Assembly (NCBI GenBank): GCA_030538115.1
Contig: JAUNUP010000004.1
Span: 154,683-218,682, forward strand
Direction: 5' to 3'
Source: Dermatophilus congolensis
GTDB lineage: Bacteria; Actinomycetota; Actinomycetes; Actinomycetales; Dermatophilaceae
DNA length: 64,000 bases
Notes under the pieces: generated by a model
Databases searched by the model: none
Seen by the model: only the letters and a program-made list of their open reading frames with translations
What the model was told of the DNA's origin: nothing
Position numbers and translations under genes: made by a program
Shown here: positions 23,870-33,455 of the stretch, one piece after another
How the letters are laid out: each line of letters begins with the position of its first letter
Position numbering within the stretch: position 1 is the stretch's first letter

Positions 23870-25795
23870 ATGCCCGCCTCCGTTTCCCGCCGAGGGTTCC
23901 TCGGCCTCACCGCAGCCGCGGCCACCGCAGTGGCTGTTCCGGCCGAAGCCATCGCCTCGTCCCGCGCAAGGTCGGGCAAGCGCGACTCCGCGACGGGCAC
24001 CATCGCCCTGCTGACCGACCCCTTCCTGCAGCTCCCGCGCCGGGGTGCTGTCCACGTGGCCTGGTTCACCGAGGCCCGCGGCGATGCGCACGTCGTGCTC
24101 GTCGGAGAGGGAGTCGACGGCCTCACGCTCCAGCAGGCGCGAGACCTGGCCCGACGCGGTGGCCGCAGCCACTCGATCGTCGCTGGTCGAAGCCGCAAGC
24201 GTACGAACATCACTGTGGTGCAGGCGAAGACGCGCAGGCTCTCGCGCACGGCCGAGGATGTCGAGAGCCAGCTGCCCGCCGACCGCAAGCCCGCCTCCGG
24301 CATCGTCGACCGGATCGTGCACCGCCACGAGGCGCTCGTGAAGGGCCTGCCCGTGTCCGGCACGCCCGTGCCGTACCGGGTGCTGTCCGGGCGCGGCCGG
24401 TCAGCCGTGCTCAGCGACACGTTCACCCTGCGCGGCTCGGTCGCGGCGGGCGAGGACGCCGTGATCCTGCTGACCTCCGACCACCAGGCCATGGTCAACA
24501 CCCCCGCGAACATGCACTTCGCGGCGGCGACGGTGACGAAGGAGCTCGGTCCGATCGCCGCGGTCATCTTCGCCGGTGACCTCGTCAACATCCCCGACCG
24601 CGCCTCCGAGTGGTTCGACGACCAGCGTGGTTCGGCGTTCTTCCCCGTGCTGCAGGGGCGAGGCGGCCGCGAGGGCACCGATGGGGTCGAGTACAAGGGC
24701 GCGGCGATCATCCAGAGCGCGCCGATCTTCCCGGCGGTCGGCAACCACGAGGTGCAGGGTCGCCGCGACGGAGCTGAGTCGCTCGGCAAGTCGTTCAACG
24801 CCCCGGTGCCCCGCGAGGTCGCCGAGCGCGAGTACGCGAAGGTCGCCTCCAGGGTGAACCCGTCGGGCAAGGCCCACGTCAAGGCCGCCTGGATCGAGAA
24901 CAACTCCTTCTCCACCCGCACCTATGAGGAGATCTTCACGCTCCCCGACGACTCGCCTGGCGGCAAGACGTACTACGCCGTGAGCATCGGAGACGTGCGC
25001 CTCATCTCGCTGTACTCCACGCGCATCTGGCGCAACACCGTCGCCGAGCCCGACCCCGCCAAGCGGGAGGCGATCAGCCGCTACCAGGAGTCGAAGGCCG
25101 TGCTCGGTTCGCCGCTGGAGCAGGGCTACGGCGAGTTCATCTTCGAAGACCTCGCGGTCGGCTCCACGCAGTACCGCTGGCTGCAGGCCGAATTGCGCTC
25201 GTCCGCGTACCGCAAGGCGAAATACCACGTCGTCATGCTGCACGAGGGGCCGCAGGGACTCGGCGACAACGTGATGGCCCAGTTCGCGCACCCGGTGCGC
25301 ATCGAGGAGAAGGACGCCGCCGGTGCCGTGACGGGCGTGCGCTACGAGTACCCGGCGGAGAAGAACATCCTGCTCCACGACCTGCAGCCGCTGCTGGAGA
25401 AGGCGGGCGTCGACCTCGTCTACAACGGCCACAGTCACCTGTGGAACCGGTTCGTCTCCGCCAAGGGAACGAACTACCTGGAGGCGAGCAACACCGGCAA
25501 CAGCTACGGCGCCTTCCACCCCCTCTCAGGCCGTACCCGCCCGGTGCCGCCTGCCCCGTGGCGTGCGAGCGACTATCTCGCCCAGGGCAACCCCGGCGGC
25601 CTCGACCCGGTGATGCCCACGGTCGCGCCGATCACCAACGAGGCCGGCGCGACAACCCCGTTCATCGCGTCCAACGACTACGTCGTCTTCCAGGCCTTCC
25701 GCACGAGCACAGGCATGGTGACCAGCTGGTACGTAGACATGCGAGACCCGGCCAAGAAGGTGGTCAAGCTAGACGAATTCCGCCTCGGCAAGTAG
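23870..25795 (+). CDS. Tat-exported metallophosphoesterase
   Basis: Secreted protein of 641 residues. SRRGFLGLTAAAATAVAVPA at the N-terminus is a twin-arginine signal with an Ala-x-Ala-like cleavage region near residue 25. A purple-acid-phosphatase-like Fn3 region precedes the calcineurin-type catalytic domain: LLTSDHQ, VIFAGDLVNIP, FPAVGNHEVQG, VVMLHEGPQG and VYNGHSHLWNR supply the metal-binding Asp, Asn and His residues. It would hydrolyse phosphate esters outside the membrane. GAAAGGA precedes the ATG at 23870; the open frame extends upstream without signal-like sequence. A 91-nt palindromic element starts 17 bases after the stop. Confidence 0.85.
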   Translation: MPASVSRRGFLGLTAAAATAVAVPAEAIASSRARSGKRDSATGTIALLTDPFLQLPRRGAVHVAWFTEARGDAHVVLVGEGVDGLTLQQARDLARRGGRSHSIVAGRSRKRTNITVVQAKTRRLSRTAEDVESQLPADRKPASGIVDRIVHRHEALVKGLPVSGTPVPYRVLSGRGRSAVLSDTFTLRGSVAAGEDAVILLTSDHQAMVNTPANMHFAAATVTKELGPIAAVIFAGDLVNIPDRASEWFDDQRGSAFFPVLQGRGGREGTDGVEYKGAAIIQSAPIFPAVGNHEVQGRRDGAESLGKSFNAPVPREVAEREYAKVASRVNPSGKAHVKAAWIENNSFSTRTYEEIFTLPDDSPGGKTYYAVSIGDVRLISLYSTRIWRNTVAEPDPAKREAISRYQESKAVLGSPLEQGYGEFIFEDLAVGSTQYRWLQAELRSSAYRKAKYHVVMLHEGPQGLGDNVMAQFAHPVRIEEKDAAGAVTGVRYEYPAEKNILLHDLQPLLEKAGVDLVYNGHSHLWNRFVSAKGTNYLEASNTGNSYGAFHPLSGRTRPVPPAPWRASDYLAQGNPGGLDPVMPTVAPITNEAGATTPFIASNDYVVFQAFRTSTGMVTSWYVDMRDPAKKVVKLDEFRLGK

Positions 25796-25809
25796 TCGCC
25801 CGAACGATG

Positions 25810-25902
25810 CGACATGAGGGATGCGTTTCGTGACCCGCTGACGACGTTTACCTAGGTGAACGTGTGCGCGGTCTGGTGAACTGCATCCCTCATGTCGTAA
25901 CG
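25810..25902. repeat. Palindromic 91-nt intergenic element, copy A
   Basis: CGACATGAGGGATGC (25810-25824) is the exact reverse complement of 25883-25897, and the centre ACGTTTACCTAGGTGAACGT (25844-25863) is itself palindromic apart from one T/G pair. A homologous copy lies at 59027-59117 (65 of 91 positions identical, counted ungapped from 25812). Both copies begin about 15 bases after a stop codon. It may act as a 3' RNA structure or be a small mobile palindrome. Confidence 0.7.
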
Positions 25903-26011
25903 AGGCGGATACACCGTCGCGGCGGGGTGCTGCTCCGCAGGCCGGAGTCGGGTGACGCGGGTAATGTGCCTGCTCACCGAACGTGAGTTGCTTCAGCACC
26001 CGGAGGCCCCC

Positions 26012-27265
26012 ATGGCAGAGACGCCGACATCGTCACCGCAACCACAGTCCTCGGGGAGCACCGCCATTTCTGGCAGTGCCCGCCGGAGCGCGGTGCTCGG
26101 GGCCATGTTCCTCATGGCGACGAGCGCCATCGGGCCCGGGTTCCTCACTCAGACAGCGACATTCACTGCCCAGCTCGGGGCGGCGTTCGCGTTCGCGATC
26201 GTGCTGTCGATCATCGTCGACATCGCGGTGCAGCTGAACGTGTGGCGGGTCATCGGCATCTCGGGCATGCGGGCGCACGAACTCGGCAACGTCGTGCTCA
26301 AGGGCGCCGGATGGGTGCTTGCGGCACTCGTCGTGTTCGGCGGCATGGTGTTCAACATCGGCAACATCTCGGGCACCGGGCTCGGCCTCAACGGCATGCT
26401 CGGTGTCGACCCCGTTGTCGGGGGTGTGGTCTCGGCGGCGCTGGCCTGCATCATCCTGCTCTCCAAGGCGTTGGGCGCAGCGTTGGACAAGATCGTCGTC
26501 GGGCTCGGCCTGCTGATGATCGTGCTCACCACCTACGTGGCGTTCAGTTCGAATCCGCCGGTCGGTGACGCTCTTCGAAACTCCGTTATGCCCGAGACGA
26601 CGAACTTTCTCGTCATCACCACACTCATCGGCGGCACGGTCGGCGGGTACATCACGTACGCGGGCGCCCACCGGCTGCTCGACTCGGGCATGACCGGAGT
26701 CGAGAACGCCTCCGGCGTGGCCCGCAGCTCGACGCTCGGCATCATCGTCACCGGCGTCATGCGGGTCGTGCTGTTCCTGGCCATCCTCGGGGTCGTCGTC
26801 GGAGGGGCACAGCTCGACATGACCAACCCCGCCGGCAGCGCGTTCGAGCACGCGCTCGGCGACGTCGGCCGGGTCGTCTTCGGCATCGTCCTGTGGGCTG
26901 CCTCAGTCACGTCGGTGATCGGCGCGAGCTACACGTCGGTGTCGTTCATGACGAAGCGCAGCACGTCGGCCCGCACGGTCAGCCTCATCACGATCGTCTT
27001 CATCGCGATCGGTGCATTCGGCTACGCAACCCTTGGCAAGGCCCCTGCGACCCTGCTCGTGTTCGCGGGCGGGTTCAACGGGCTCATCCTGCCGCTCGGC
27101 TTCACGCTGGTGCTCTGGGTGGCGTGGCGCCGCCGCGACCTCCTGCACGGATACCGGTACCCCGCCTGGCTGCTCATCGCCGGCGTGCTGGCCTGGCTTC
27201 TCACCCTGTTCTTGGGCTGGCAGTCCATCTCCGGCCTGAGCACCCTGTGGACCGGAGGACTGTGA
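26012..27265 (+). CDS. NRAMP-like transporter (YcsG type), probable 5-oxoproline carrier
   Basis: Membrane protein of 417 residues with about eleven hydrophobic segments, distantly related to NRAMP metal transporters and to B. subtilis YcsG. The TM1 DPGN metal motif is replaced by IGPGFLTQT, and the TM6 MPH motif is not seen ([10 protein letters not shown] region), so it is unlikely to move Mn or Fe. Its stop shares a base with the pxpA start (TGATG), giving tight coupling with 5-oxoprolinase; uptake of 5-oxoproline or a related compound is the likely role. The ATG at 26012 follows GGAGGCCCCC. Confidence 0.8.
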   Translation: MAETPTSSPQPQSSGSTAISGSARRSAVLGAMFLMATSAIGPGFLTQTATFTAQLGAAFAFAIVLSIIVDIAVQLNVWRVIGISGMRAHELGNVVLKGAGWVLAALVVFGGMVFNIGNISGTGLGLNGMLGVDPVVGGVVSAALACIILLSKALGAALDKIVVGLGLLMIVLTTYVAFSSNPPVGDALRNSVMPETTNFLVITTLIGGTVGGYITYAGAHRLLDSGMTGVENASGVARSSTLGIIVTGVMRVVLFLAILGVVVGGAQLDMTNPAGSAFEHALGDVGRVVFGIVLWAASVTSVIGASYTSVSFMTKRSTSARTVSLITIVFIAIGAFGYATLGKAPATLLVFAGGFNGLILPLGFTLVLWVAWRRRDLLHGYRYPAWLLIAGVLAWLLTLFLGWQSISGLSTLWTGGL

Positions 27266-28020
27266 TGACCATCGACCTCAACGCCGACCTCGGCGAATCG
27301 TTCAGCGCCTGGACCATGGGCGATGACGCGGCGATGCTCGACATCGTCAGCAGCGCAAACGTAGCTTGCGGGTTCCACGCCGGTGACCCGATGACGATGC
27401 GCGCCACCTGTGAAGCCGCCGCCTCTCGCGGAGTCGTGGTTGGCGCCCACGTCTCCTACCGTGACCTGCACGGATTCGGTCGCCGCTTCATCGACGCCAC
27501 TCCCGCCGAGCTCGTCGCCGACATCCTCGCCCAGCTCGGCGCCCTCGACGCCATGTGCCGTATCGCGGGCACCCGCATCTCTTACGTGAAACCCCATGGG
27601 GCGCTGTACAACACGATCGTGCACCACGAGGCCCAGGCCGCCGCCGTCGTGGAGGCCGTGCGGCTGTTCGACCCTGAGCTGCCGATCATGTGCCTGCCCG
27701 GCGCGGTGGTTCTCGACCTCGCCGAGCAGGCCGGTATGCGGGCCGTGCGCGAGGCCTTCGCCGACCGCGGGTACACACCCGAGGGCACGCTCGTCTCCCG
27801 CAGGGAGCCGGGAGCGGTGCTCCACGACCCGCAGGTGGTCTCCGCCCGCATGCTCCGGCTCGCCACCGAGGGCGTGGTCGAGGCGGTCGACGGCAGCCTC
27901 GTTCGTGTGGAGGCTGATTCGATCTGCACCCACGGTGATTCGCCCGGAGCGGTGGCGATGGCTCGCGCCGTGCGGGAGCGGCTCGAGGGTGCGGGTGTCG
28001 AGATCCGCCCGTTCGCGTGA
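27265..28020 (+). CDS. pxpA: 5-oxoprolinase subunit PxpA (LamB/YcsF)
   Basis: Subunit of 251 residues of the ATP-dependent prokaryotic 5-oxoprolinase, which converts 5-oxoproline to glutamate with PxpB and Pxp[59 protein letters not shown] and the final [11 protein letters not shown] are the conserved blocks. It starts at ATG 27265, overlapping the carrier stop by one base, after GGAGGACTG. The next gene follows after a 167-base gap containing an imperfect direct repeat. Confidence 0.95.
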   Translation: MTIDLNADLGESFSAWTMGDDAAMLDIVSSANVACGFHAGDPMTMRATCEAAASRGVVVGAHVSYRDLHGFGRRFIDATPAELVADILAQLGALDAMCRIAGTRISYVKPHGALYNTIVHHEAQAAAVVEAVRLFDPELPIMCLPGAVVLDLAEQAGMRAVREAFADRGYTPEGTLVSRREPGAVLHDPQVVSARMLRLATEGVVEAVDGSLVRVEADSICTHGDSPGAVAMARAVRERLEGAGVEIRPFA

Positions 28021-28034
28021 TGGCCTGCGGTGTC

Positions 28035-28129
28035 GACGTGCCAGCGCCGACCGTTCGACGCGGTTCGCGGCGCGATGGCGGGCGGTGGTGACGTGCCGGT
28101 GACAACCGTTCGACCCGCCTCGCCGCGCG
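28035..28129. repeat. Imperfect direct repeat in the pxpA-pxpBC gap
   Basis: Two 40-base units, 28035-28074 and 28090-28129, both start GACGTGCC and share ACCGTTCGAC; about 80 percent identical by eye. The 12-mer GACGTGCCGGTG of the second unit recurs in the intergenic region at 58204. The units lie between pxpA and the pxpB-pxpC fusion, with no reading frame I trust. Confidence 0.5.
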
Positions 28130-28187
28130 GTGCGCTCACTCGGGGGCTTCACAAACGGGGACCTCTCAACCGGGAGCGGGGTGCCTG

Positions 28188-29906
28188 ATGGACGCGACGA
28201 TCCTGACCTGCGGTGAGACCGCCGTACTCGTCGAAGTCGCCGACCTCGACGCGGTGATGGCGCTCGACCACGCCGTCCGCAACCGCCTCACCAACCGGCA
28301 AGGGCCGTGGCGGGATGTCGTGGAGGTCGTACCCGCCACCCGCACCGTCCTGGTGACGGCCTCGAGCGCGGCGGGCCTGCCCGCCCTGCGCGACGAGATC
28401 GAGGGGCTCGTGGCCGAACTCGACCCCACGCCTCCCGAGATGAGCGACTCACGCACCGTCACCATCGGGGTGCACTACGACGGCCCCGACCTCGCGGAGG
28501 TCGCCTCGCTCACCGGGCTGAGCGAGCCCGAGGTGATCGAAGCCCACACCGGCACCCCGTGGCGGGTCGCGTTCTGCGGCTTCGCCCCCGGGTTCCCGTA
28601 TCTGGTCGGAGGCGACGCGCGGCTGGAGGTTCCGCGACGCGCCGAGCCCCGCACCCACGTCCCGGCAGGAGCCGTGGGCCTGGCGGGCACGTTCAGCGGC
28701 GTCTACCCCCGCGTCTCCCCTGGTGGGTGGCAGTTGCTCGGCCACACCGACGACGTGATGTGGGACCTCGACCGCGATCCTCCCGCCCTGGCCACACCGG
28801 GCGACGTCGTGCGCTTCGTCGACCTCGGAGCCGAGCCGCGGGGTGAGTCCGAGTCCGCCGCGGAGACAGCGTCGCGCGACGGGGTCGAGCCTGAAACAAC
28901 GGCCCCCGACGGCGCCGAAACCGCAGAAGCTCCCGAAACGGCAGGGGCCAACGAAGCGCCCGGAGCGGCCGGAACTACGAGCGCCAGAGTCGGGACGCCT
29001 CCGTTCCCGACCGAGGGCACCCCGAAGGTGCGGATCCCGGGATCGCGGCACCTCACCGTGCTCGCCACCGGACCTTTGTCCGTGCTCACCGACGAGGGGC
29101 GGCGAGGTGTTGCCCACCTCGGCGTCTCGGCCTCCGGTGCGGCCGATCGTGCCTCGTACGAACTGGGCCAGCGGCTGCTCGAGCAGTATGACGGGTCCGC
29201 CGCGATCGAGGTGACCTATGGCGGCCTGACCCTTCGGTCGGAGGCGGTGTTCACGATGGTCCTCACCGGAGCCGACGCCCACGCCACCCTCGACGGCCAG
29301 GGAGTCGGCATGAACGCGCCGTTCTTCGTCTTCCCCGGCCAGACCCTCACCCTCGGCCACCCGCAGGCGGGCCTGCGCACCTACGTGGCGGTCCGTGGGG
29401 GATTCGACACGGAGCGGGTGCTCGGCTCCCGCTCCACAGACGTGCTCTCGGGCATCGGGCCGCGGCAACTCAAGGCCGGAGACGTGCTCACGGTCGCCTC
29501 CGCGACGACCCTCGCGTTCGCCGGCGTCGACCAGGCGCCCGTGTGGCCACTGAGCGACGGATCCATCGAGGTGGAGGTCGTGCCAGGTCCCCGCGACGAC
29601 TGGTTCGCCCGCCCCGAAGACCTCCTGGGCACGTGGACGGTCTCGCAGAAATCCAACCGCGTGGGAGTGCGGCTCGAGGGCGGACAGATCGCCCGCCACC
29701 ACGCCCACGAGGGCGAACTCCCCACGGAGGGCATGGTCCGTGGCTCCGTCCAGGTGCCCCCGAACGGCGAACCCGTCGTCTTCCTCGCCGACCACCCCGT
29801 CACGGGCGGCTACCCCGTCATCGGCGTGGCCACGCCCCGCAGCGTCGACCGCCTCGCCCAGGCAGTACCGGGGCAGCAGATCGTGTTTCGTTGGAAACGC
29901 CACTGA
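28188..29906 (+). CDS. Fused 5-oxoprolinase subunits PxpB-PxpC (KipI-KipA)
   Basis: Fusion of 572 residues. Residues 1-~215 are Pxp[55 protein letters not shown] and GGWQLLGHT. An acidic Glu/Ala/Pro linker of about 65 residues follows. Residues ~285-572 are Pxp[71 protein letters not shown] and [15 protein letters not shown]. With PxpA it forms the ATP-dependent 5-oxoprolinase. Many organisms encode two proteins. ATG at 28188 follows GGGAGCGGGG. Confidence 0.93.
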   Translation: MDATILTCGETAVLVEVADLDAVMALDHAVRNRLTNRQGPWRDVVEVVPATRTVLVTASSAAGLPALRDEIEGLVAELDPTPPEMSDSRTVTIGVHYDGPDLAEVASLTGLSEPEVIEAHTGTPWRVAFCGFAPGFPYLVGGDARLEVPRRAEPRTHVPAGAVGLAGTFSGVYPRVSPGGWQLLGHTDDVMWDLDRDPPALATPGDVVRFVDLGAEPRGESESAAETASRDGVEPETTAPDGAETAEAPETAGANEAPGAAGTTSARVGTPPFPTEGTPKVRIPGSRHLTVLATGPLSVLTDEGRRGVAHLGVSASGAADRASYELGQRLLEQYDGSAAIEVTYGGLTLRSEAVFTMVLTGADAHATLDGQGVGMNAPFFVFPGQTLTLGHPQAGLRTYVAVRGGFDTERVLGSRSTDVLSGIGPRQLKAGDVLTVASATTLAFAGVDQAPVWPLSDGSIEVEVVPGPRDDWFARPEDLLGTWTVSQKSNRVGVRLEGGQIARHHAHEGELPTEGMVRGSVQVPPNGEPVVFLADHPVTGGYPVIGVATPRSVDRLAQAVPGQQIVFRWKRH

Positions 29907-29981
29907 TCCGCTCAGCGCCGACACCGCGACAGGTGTCCGTGTCCGCGCCACCGCCCCTCCGCCCGTCGAAAGGAGCCAGAC

Positions 29982-30764
29982 ATGACCGAGATCGCCGACC
30001 TCACCCCGCGAGAGGCGCGCGCCCGCTTCCGCGACGGCCTCGTCACCCCGACCAGCGGATGGTGCGCCGGGTACGCGCAGGCGAACATCATCGCCGTGCC
30101 CGAGGCGCTCGCCTTCGACGTGCTGCTGTTCGCCCAACGCAACCCCAAGCCGTGCCCGGTTCTCGACGTGCTCGAGGCCGGTCAGGTGGGTGGCGCGCTG
30201 CTCGACGGCGATATCCGTACCGACATCCCGAAGTACCGCGTCTACGAGCACGGCGAACTCGTGGCGGAGCCCGCCGACGCCACCGAATACTGGCGCGACG
30301 ACCTCGTCACCTTTCTCATCGGATGCAGTTTCACGTTCGAGCATCCGCTCGTGGAGGCGGGTATCGACGTGCGCCACATGAGTGCCGGCAGCAACGTGCC
30401 CATGTACGTCACCTCGCGACGCTGCCGGTCCGCGGGCAGCCTGAGCGGGCCTCTCGTGGTCTCGATGCGTCCGATTCCCGCCGATCGCGTGGCCGACGCC
30501 GTGCGCATCACGAGCCGCTACCCCTCCGTGCACGGCGCCCCCGTACACATCGGAGACCCGGAGGCGCTCGGCATCCGCGACCTCGACCGCCCCGAGTTCG
30601 GTGACCTGGTGGAGATCCGGCAGGGCGAGCTGCCCGTCTTCTGGGCCTGCGGCGTCACGCCGCAGGCGATGGTGATGGAGGCCAAACCCGAGATCGCCAT
30701 CTGCCACGCGCCGGGCCACATGCTCATCACCGACGCCCGCGACGCCGACTACCAGGTGCCCTGA
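29982..30764 (+). CDS. DUF1445 / YcsI family putative hydro-lyase
   Basis: Protein of 260 residues of the DUF1445 family (B. subtilis YcsI), which is regularly found with 5-oxoprolinase genes and is related to part of eukaryotic D-glutamate cyclase. Conserved blocks: [64 protein letters not shown] and [13 protein letters not shown] role in making or handling 5-oxoproline-like compounds is inferred from context. GAAAGGAG lies eight bases before the ATG. Last gene of the pxp cluster; a hairpin follows. Confidence 0.88.
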   Translation: MTEIADLTPREARARFRDGLVTPTSGWCAGYAQANIIAVPEALAFDVLLFAQRNPKPCPVLDVLEAGQVGGALLDGDIRTDIPKYRVYEHGELVAEPADATEYWRDDLVTFLIGCSFTFEHPLVEAGIDVRHMSAGSNVPMYVTSRRCRSAGSLSGPLVVSMRPIPADRVADAVRITSRYPSVHGAPVHIGDPEALGIRDLDRPEFGDLVEIRQGELPVFWACGVTPQAMVMEAKPEIAICHAPGHMLITDARDADYQVP

Positions 30765-30779
30765 GACCGCTGCCGCAGC

Positions 30780-30818
30780 CGGGCGGGGGCCGGCTCGCTC
30801 TGGCTGAGCCGTCGCCCG
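30780..30818. terminator. Hairpin between convergent DUF1445 and aldo/keto reductase genes
   Basis: Nested stems CGGGCG/CGCCCG (30780-30785 with 30813-30818) and GGCTC/GAGCC (30792-30796 with 30806-30810) lie between the stops at 30764 and 30827. No T tract. Confidence 0.45.
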
Positions 30819-30826
30819 TGGGGCCG

Positions 30827-31870
30827 TCAGCCGTCGGAGGAGCGGGCCCAGAGGTTGATGCCCGACTCGACCGCGTGCGTGTCGATCAGGTTCAGTTCGT
30901 CGTCAGAGAACTCCACGTTGTCGAGGGCGGCGACGTTCGCCTCCAACTGCTCCACCGACGAGGCCCCGGCCAGTACCGATGTCACCCGGCCGTCGCGGAG
31001 GGCCCACGCCAGCGCCATCTGGGCGAGGGTCTGGCCCCGCGATGCGGCGATGTCGTTGAGCGCACGTACGTGGCCGAGTGCCTCCTCGGTGAGGAGCTTC
31101 GGGGCCAGTGACTTGCCCTGCGAGGCCCGCGACCCCTCCGGCACGCCGTCGAGGTATTTGTCGGTGAGCATGCCCTGCGCCAGCGGCGAGAACGCGATGC
31201 AACCCACGCCCTCGTCGCCGAGCACGTCGAGCAGGTCCGTCTCGATCCAGCGGTTGAGCATCGAGTACGACGGCTGGTGGATGAGCAGGGGCGTGCCCAT
31301 CGAACGCAGGATCTCGATCGCCTCACGCGTGCGGTCGCCTCCGTACGACGAGATGCCCACGTACAGGGCGCGCCCACTGCGAACTGCGGTGTCGAGCGCA
31401 CCCATCGTCTCTTCGAGCGGTGTCGTCGCGTCGAAACGGTGCGAATAGAAGATGTCGACGTAGTCGAGACCCATGCGGGCGAGCGACTGGTCGAGGGAGG
31501 CGAGCACGTACTTGCGCGACCCGCCGCCCTGCCCGTACGGGCCCGGCCACATGTCGTACCCGGCCTTGCTCGAGATGATCAGCTCGTCGCGGTATCGACG
31601 CAGGTCACGGTTCAGGTGGAGGCCGAAGTTCCGCTCCGCCGCCCCGTACTCGGGACCGTAGTTGTTGGCCAGGTCGAAGTGCGTGATGCCCAGATCGAAA
31701 GCGCGGCACAGGATGTCGCGCTGCCGCTGCAGCGGTACGTCGTCACCGAAGTTGTGCCACAACCCCAACGACAGAGCCGGCAGCGCCAGACCCGAGCGGC
31801 CGCACCGCCGGTAGGTCATCGAGTCGTAGCGGCTCGGGGCCGCCTGGTAAGCGTCTACGCGGTACGTCAT
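30827..31870 (-). CDS. mgrA: Aldo/keto reductase (L-glyceraldehyde 3-phosphate reductase, YghZ-like)
   Basis: NADPH-dependent reductase of 347 residues. YDSMTYRRCGRSGLALPALS, HFDLANNYGPEYGAAERNFG (catalytic Asp and Tyr), IISSKAGYDMWPGPYGQGGG (Lys) and YVDIFYSHRFDATTPLEETM (His) match the YghZ subgroup, which detoxifies methylglyoxal or reduces L-glyceraldehyde 3-phosphate. The ATG at 31870 is chosen over 31891 because it begins the family sequence. It is divergent from nothing close; the double TetR gene follows upstream on the same strand. Confidence 0.87.
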   Translation of the reverse strand: MTYRVDAYQAAPSRYDSMTYRRCGRSGLALPALSLGLWHNFGDDVPLQRQRDILCRAFDLGITHFDLANNYGPEYGAAERNFGLHLNRDLRRYRDELIISSKAGYDMWPGPYGQGGGSRKYVLASLDQSLARMGLDYVDIFYSHRFDATTPLEETMGALDTAVRSGRALYVGISSYGGDRTREAIEILRSMGTPLLIHQPSYSMLNRWIETDLLDVLGDEGVGCIAFSPLAQGMLTDKYLDGVPEGSRASQGKSLAPKLLTEEALGHVRALNDIAASRGQTLAQMALAWALRDGRVTSVLAGASSVEQLEANVAALDNVEFSDDELNLIDTHAVESGINLWARSSDG

Positions 31871-31981
31871 GTGGCCATTCTGCCCGCGCACCGGCCCGTT
31901 GCCACGCGGCAGTCAGAGGGGTCGAGCGCGGCGGCCCGGCGCCGGAATCCAGGCTCGTGCGCCGGTGCAGGAGCCTGCAGG

Positions 31982-33274
31982 TCAGGCGTCGAGGATCGCA
32001 TGGCAGAGGCGCATAAGCTCGGGCGCCACATCGACCGACCCGCCGCGCGGTAGCGGACGCACTGCCTCGACGACCATGCGGTGTACCGCGTGGACGAGCA
32101 TCTCGCGGCCGGCCAAGCTCAACTCGGGGCGGGTCACCGCGAGGGCATGCCCCCACTCCTCCGCCATCAGCCGGTCGCGTTTGCGTGCCAGGGCAAGCTC
32201 GGCATCGGGGAGGTGGTATCGCTCGGTCACGCAGACGGCAGTGGAATCGCGGTTCACCAGGGCATCCCACACGTACGTGCGGATGAGCGCGTCGATGGCG
32301 TCCTGCGCATCGGAGGCGTCCGCCAGCGACGTACTCAGGCCCAACACCAGGCGCTCACCGGCTCGGTCGACGGCCGTGGCCAGCAGCTCTTCTTTACTGG
32401 TGAAGTGTCGATACGAGGCGGAGGGCGTGACACCGACGGCCTCGGCGATGTCGGCCATCGACACCCCGCCGTAGCCTCGCTCTCTGAACATGGCCACGGC
32501 CGTGTCGAGAATCTGCTCGCGGCGGCTCGACCGCGTCCAGCGCGTCGACGTACACGCCCCTCCATCAGTGGGAGCCGGGGCAGGCAGCGTGAACTCGGTC
32601 TCCAGAATTCGGCGGGTCGCCTGGGCCAGCAGCGCTACTCGGGTGGTCTGGGGTATCTCGCGCTCGCTCGACGCGGCTCCCAGCAGCAGGCCCGTGACGA
32701 GACGGATGCGGTCTGCCGTGGCTTCGATGCTCAGTTGGGGGTACAGCTCGCCGACCACGGGTGCCCAGCTCTGCGACACGTCGTGCCACAGATCGAGGCA
32801 GGCCTGGGCATCCACGTCGTCGGTGCCGTTGTCGGCGTCTGCGTCAGTGCCGCCGTCAGGAGGGGTGCCCGGGGGCGGGGGCGCGATCGAGTGTCGCGCG
32901 ACCTCGGTGTACCGAAGAACCACCGTGACTTCTGCGATGTGGGAGGAGGCGACGTCGAGGCCTGCCGCCAGCATCGCCTCGAACTGGGCTTCGGTGTCGC
33001 TACTTGCGCACGCGGCCTTCGCGCCACGAGTGCGGGCGGCCAGCAACGCGAGCCAGCCGGCGGCGATCTGCGTGACCAGTTGCTCTTTGCCGGAGACGTG
33101 CCGGTACACCGCCGGACCACTGATGCCGACGGCCGCCCCGATCTCGTCGATGCCGACCCCGGCGTATCCGCGCTCCATGAAGAGGCGGGCGGCCTGCGCC
33201 AGCAATTGCGTCCGCCGCTGATCGGCGGGGAGGCGTGTACGTGCACGACTGCGGTTGGTCGCCTCCGCCGTCAT
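31982..33274 (-). CDS. Tandem TetR regulator with two DNA-binding domains
   Basis: Protein of 430 residues, about twice normal TetR length. The first helix-turn-helix lies near residues 20-65 (AARLFMERGYAGVGIDEIG, ISGPAVYRHVSGKEQL) and the second near 250-295 (AVAMFRERGYGGVSMADIAE, VTPSASYRHFTSKEELL). Each is followed by its own mostly helical ligand domain, joined by a Pro/Asp-rich link. The two halves differ, so this is an old fusion. A monomer could mimic a TetR dimer, or two operators could be bridged. CTCATT-GAGACA-AATGAG at 33343-33360 is a candidate operator upstream. Start taken at ATG 33274 (33286 also possible). Confidence 0.82.
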   Translation of the reverse strand: MTAEATNRSRARTRLPADQRRTQLLAQAARLFMERGYAGVGIDEIGAAVGISGPAVYRHVSGKEQLVTQIAAGWLALLAARTRGAKAACASSDTEAQFEAMLAAGLDVASSHIAEVTVVLRYTEVARHSIAPPPPGTPPDGGTDADADNGTDDVDAQACLDLWHDVSQSWAPVVGELYPQLSIEATADRIRLVTGLLLGAASSEREIPQTTRVALLAQATRRILETEFTLPAPAPTDGGACTSTRWTRSSRREQILDTAVAMFRERGYGGVSMADIAEAVGVTPSASYRHFTSKEELLATAVDRAGERLVLGLSTSLADASDAQDAIDALIRTYVWDALVNRDSTAVCVTERYHLPDAELALARKRDRLMAEEWGHALAVTRPELSLAGREMLVHAVHRMVVEAVRPLPRGGSVDVAPELMRLCHAILDA

Positions 33275-33342
33275 GAGAAGCGCCAATATGAGCCACCGTC
33301 AGCCATAGAAGAAGTGTAGAGAGACTGCCGGGTTTTCCCTAA

Positions 33343-33360
33343 CTCATTGAGACAAATGAG
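33343..33360. promoter_or_regulatory. Dyad upstream of the tandem TetR gene
   Basis: CTCATT-GAGACA-AATGAG, 6-bp perfect arms, about 70 bases upstream of the TetR start and in the intergenic region after sdaA. A candidate autoregulatory site. Confidence 0.4.
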
Positions 33361-33412
33361 CGGGTGTCCGAGAGGCCGCAACCCACGAGTGAGCAGCGGT
33401 ACCGGACAGACG

Positions 33413-33451
33413 CTTCAGGGGCGCTCTCCTGCCCGGAGGGCGCCCCTGAAG
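33413..33451. terminator. sdaA terminator hairpin
   Basis: CTTCAGGGGCGC (33413-33424) and GCGCCCCTGAAG (33440-33451) are exact complements, five bases beyond the sdaA stop codon (minus strand). A strong GC hairpin without a T tract. Confidence 0.65.
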
Positions 33452-33455
33452 TACG

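Noticed and set aside
33361..33420. Sequence GTGTCCGAGAGGCCG resembling the D-arm side of a tRNA-Ser
   Set aside because: No anticodon stem, no GGTTCGAATCC-type T arm and no acceptor pairing follow; the similarity is limited to a dozen bases next to a terminator.
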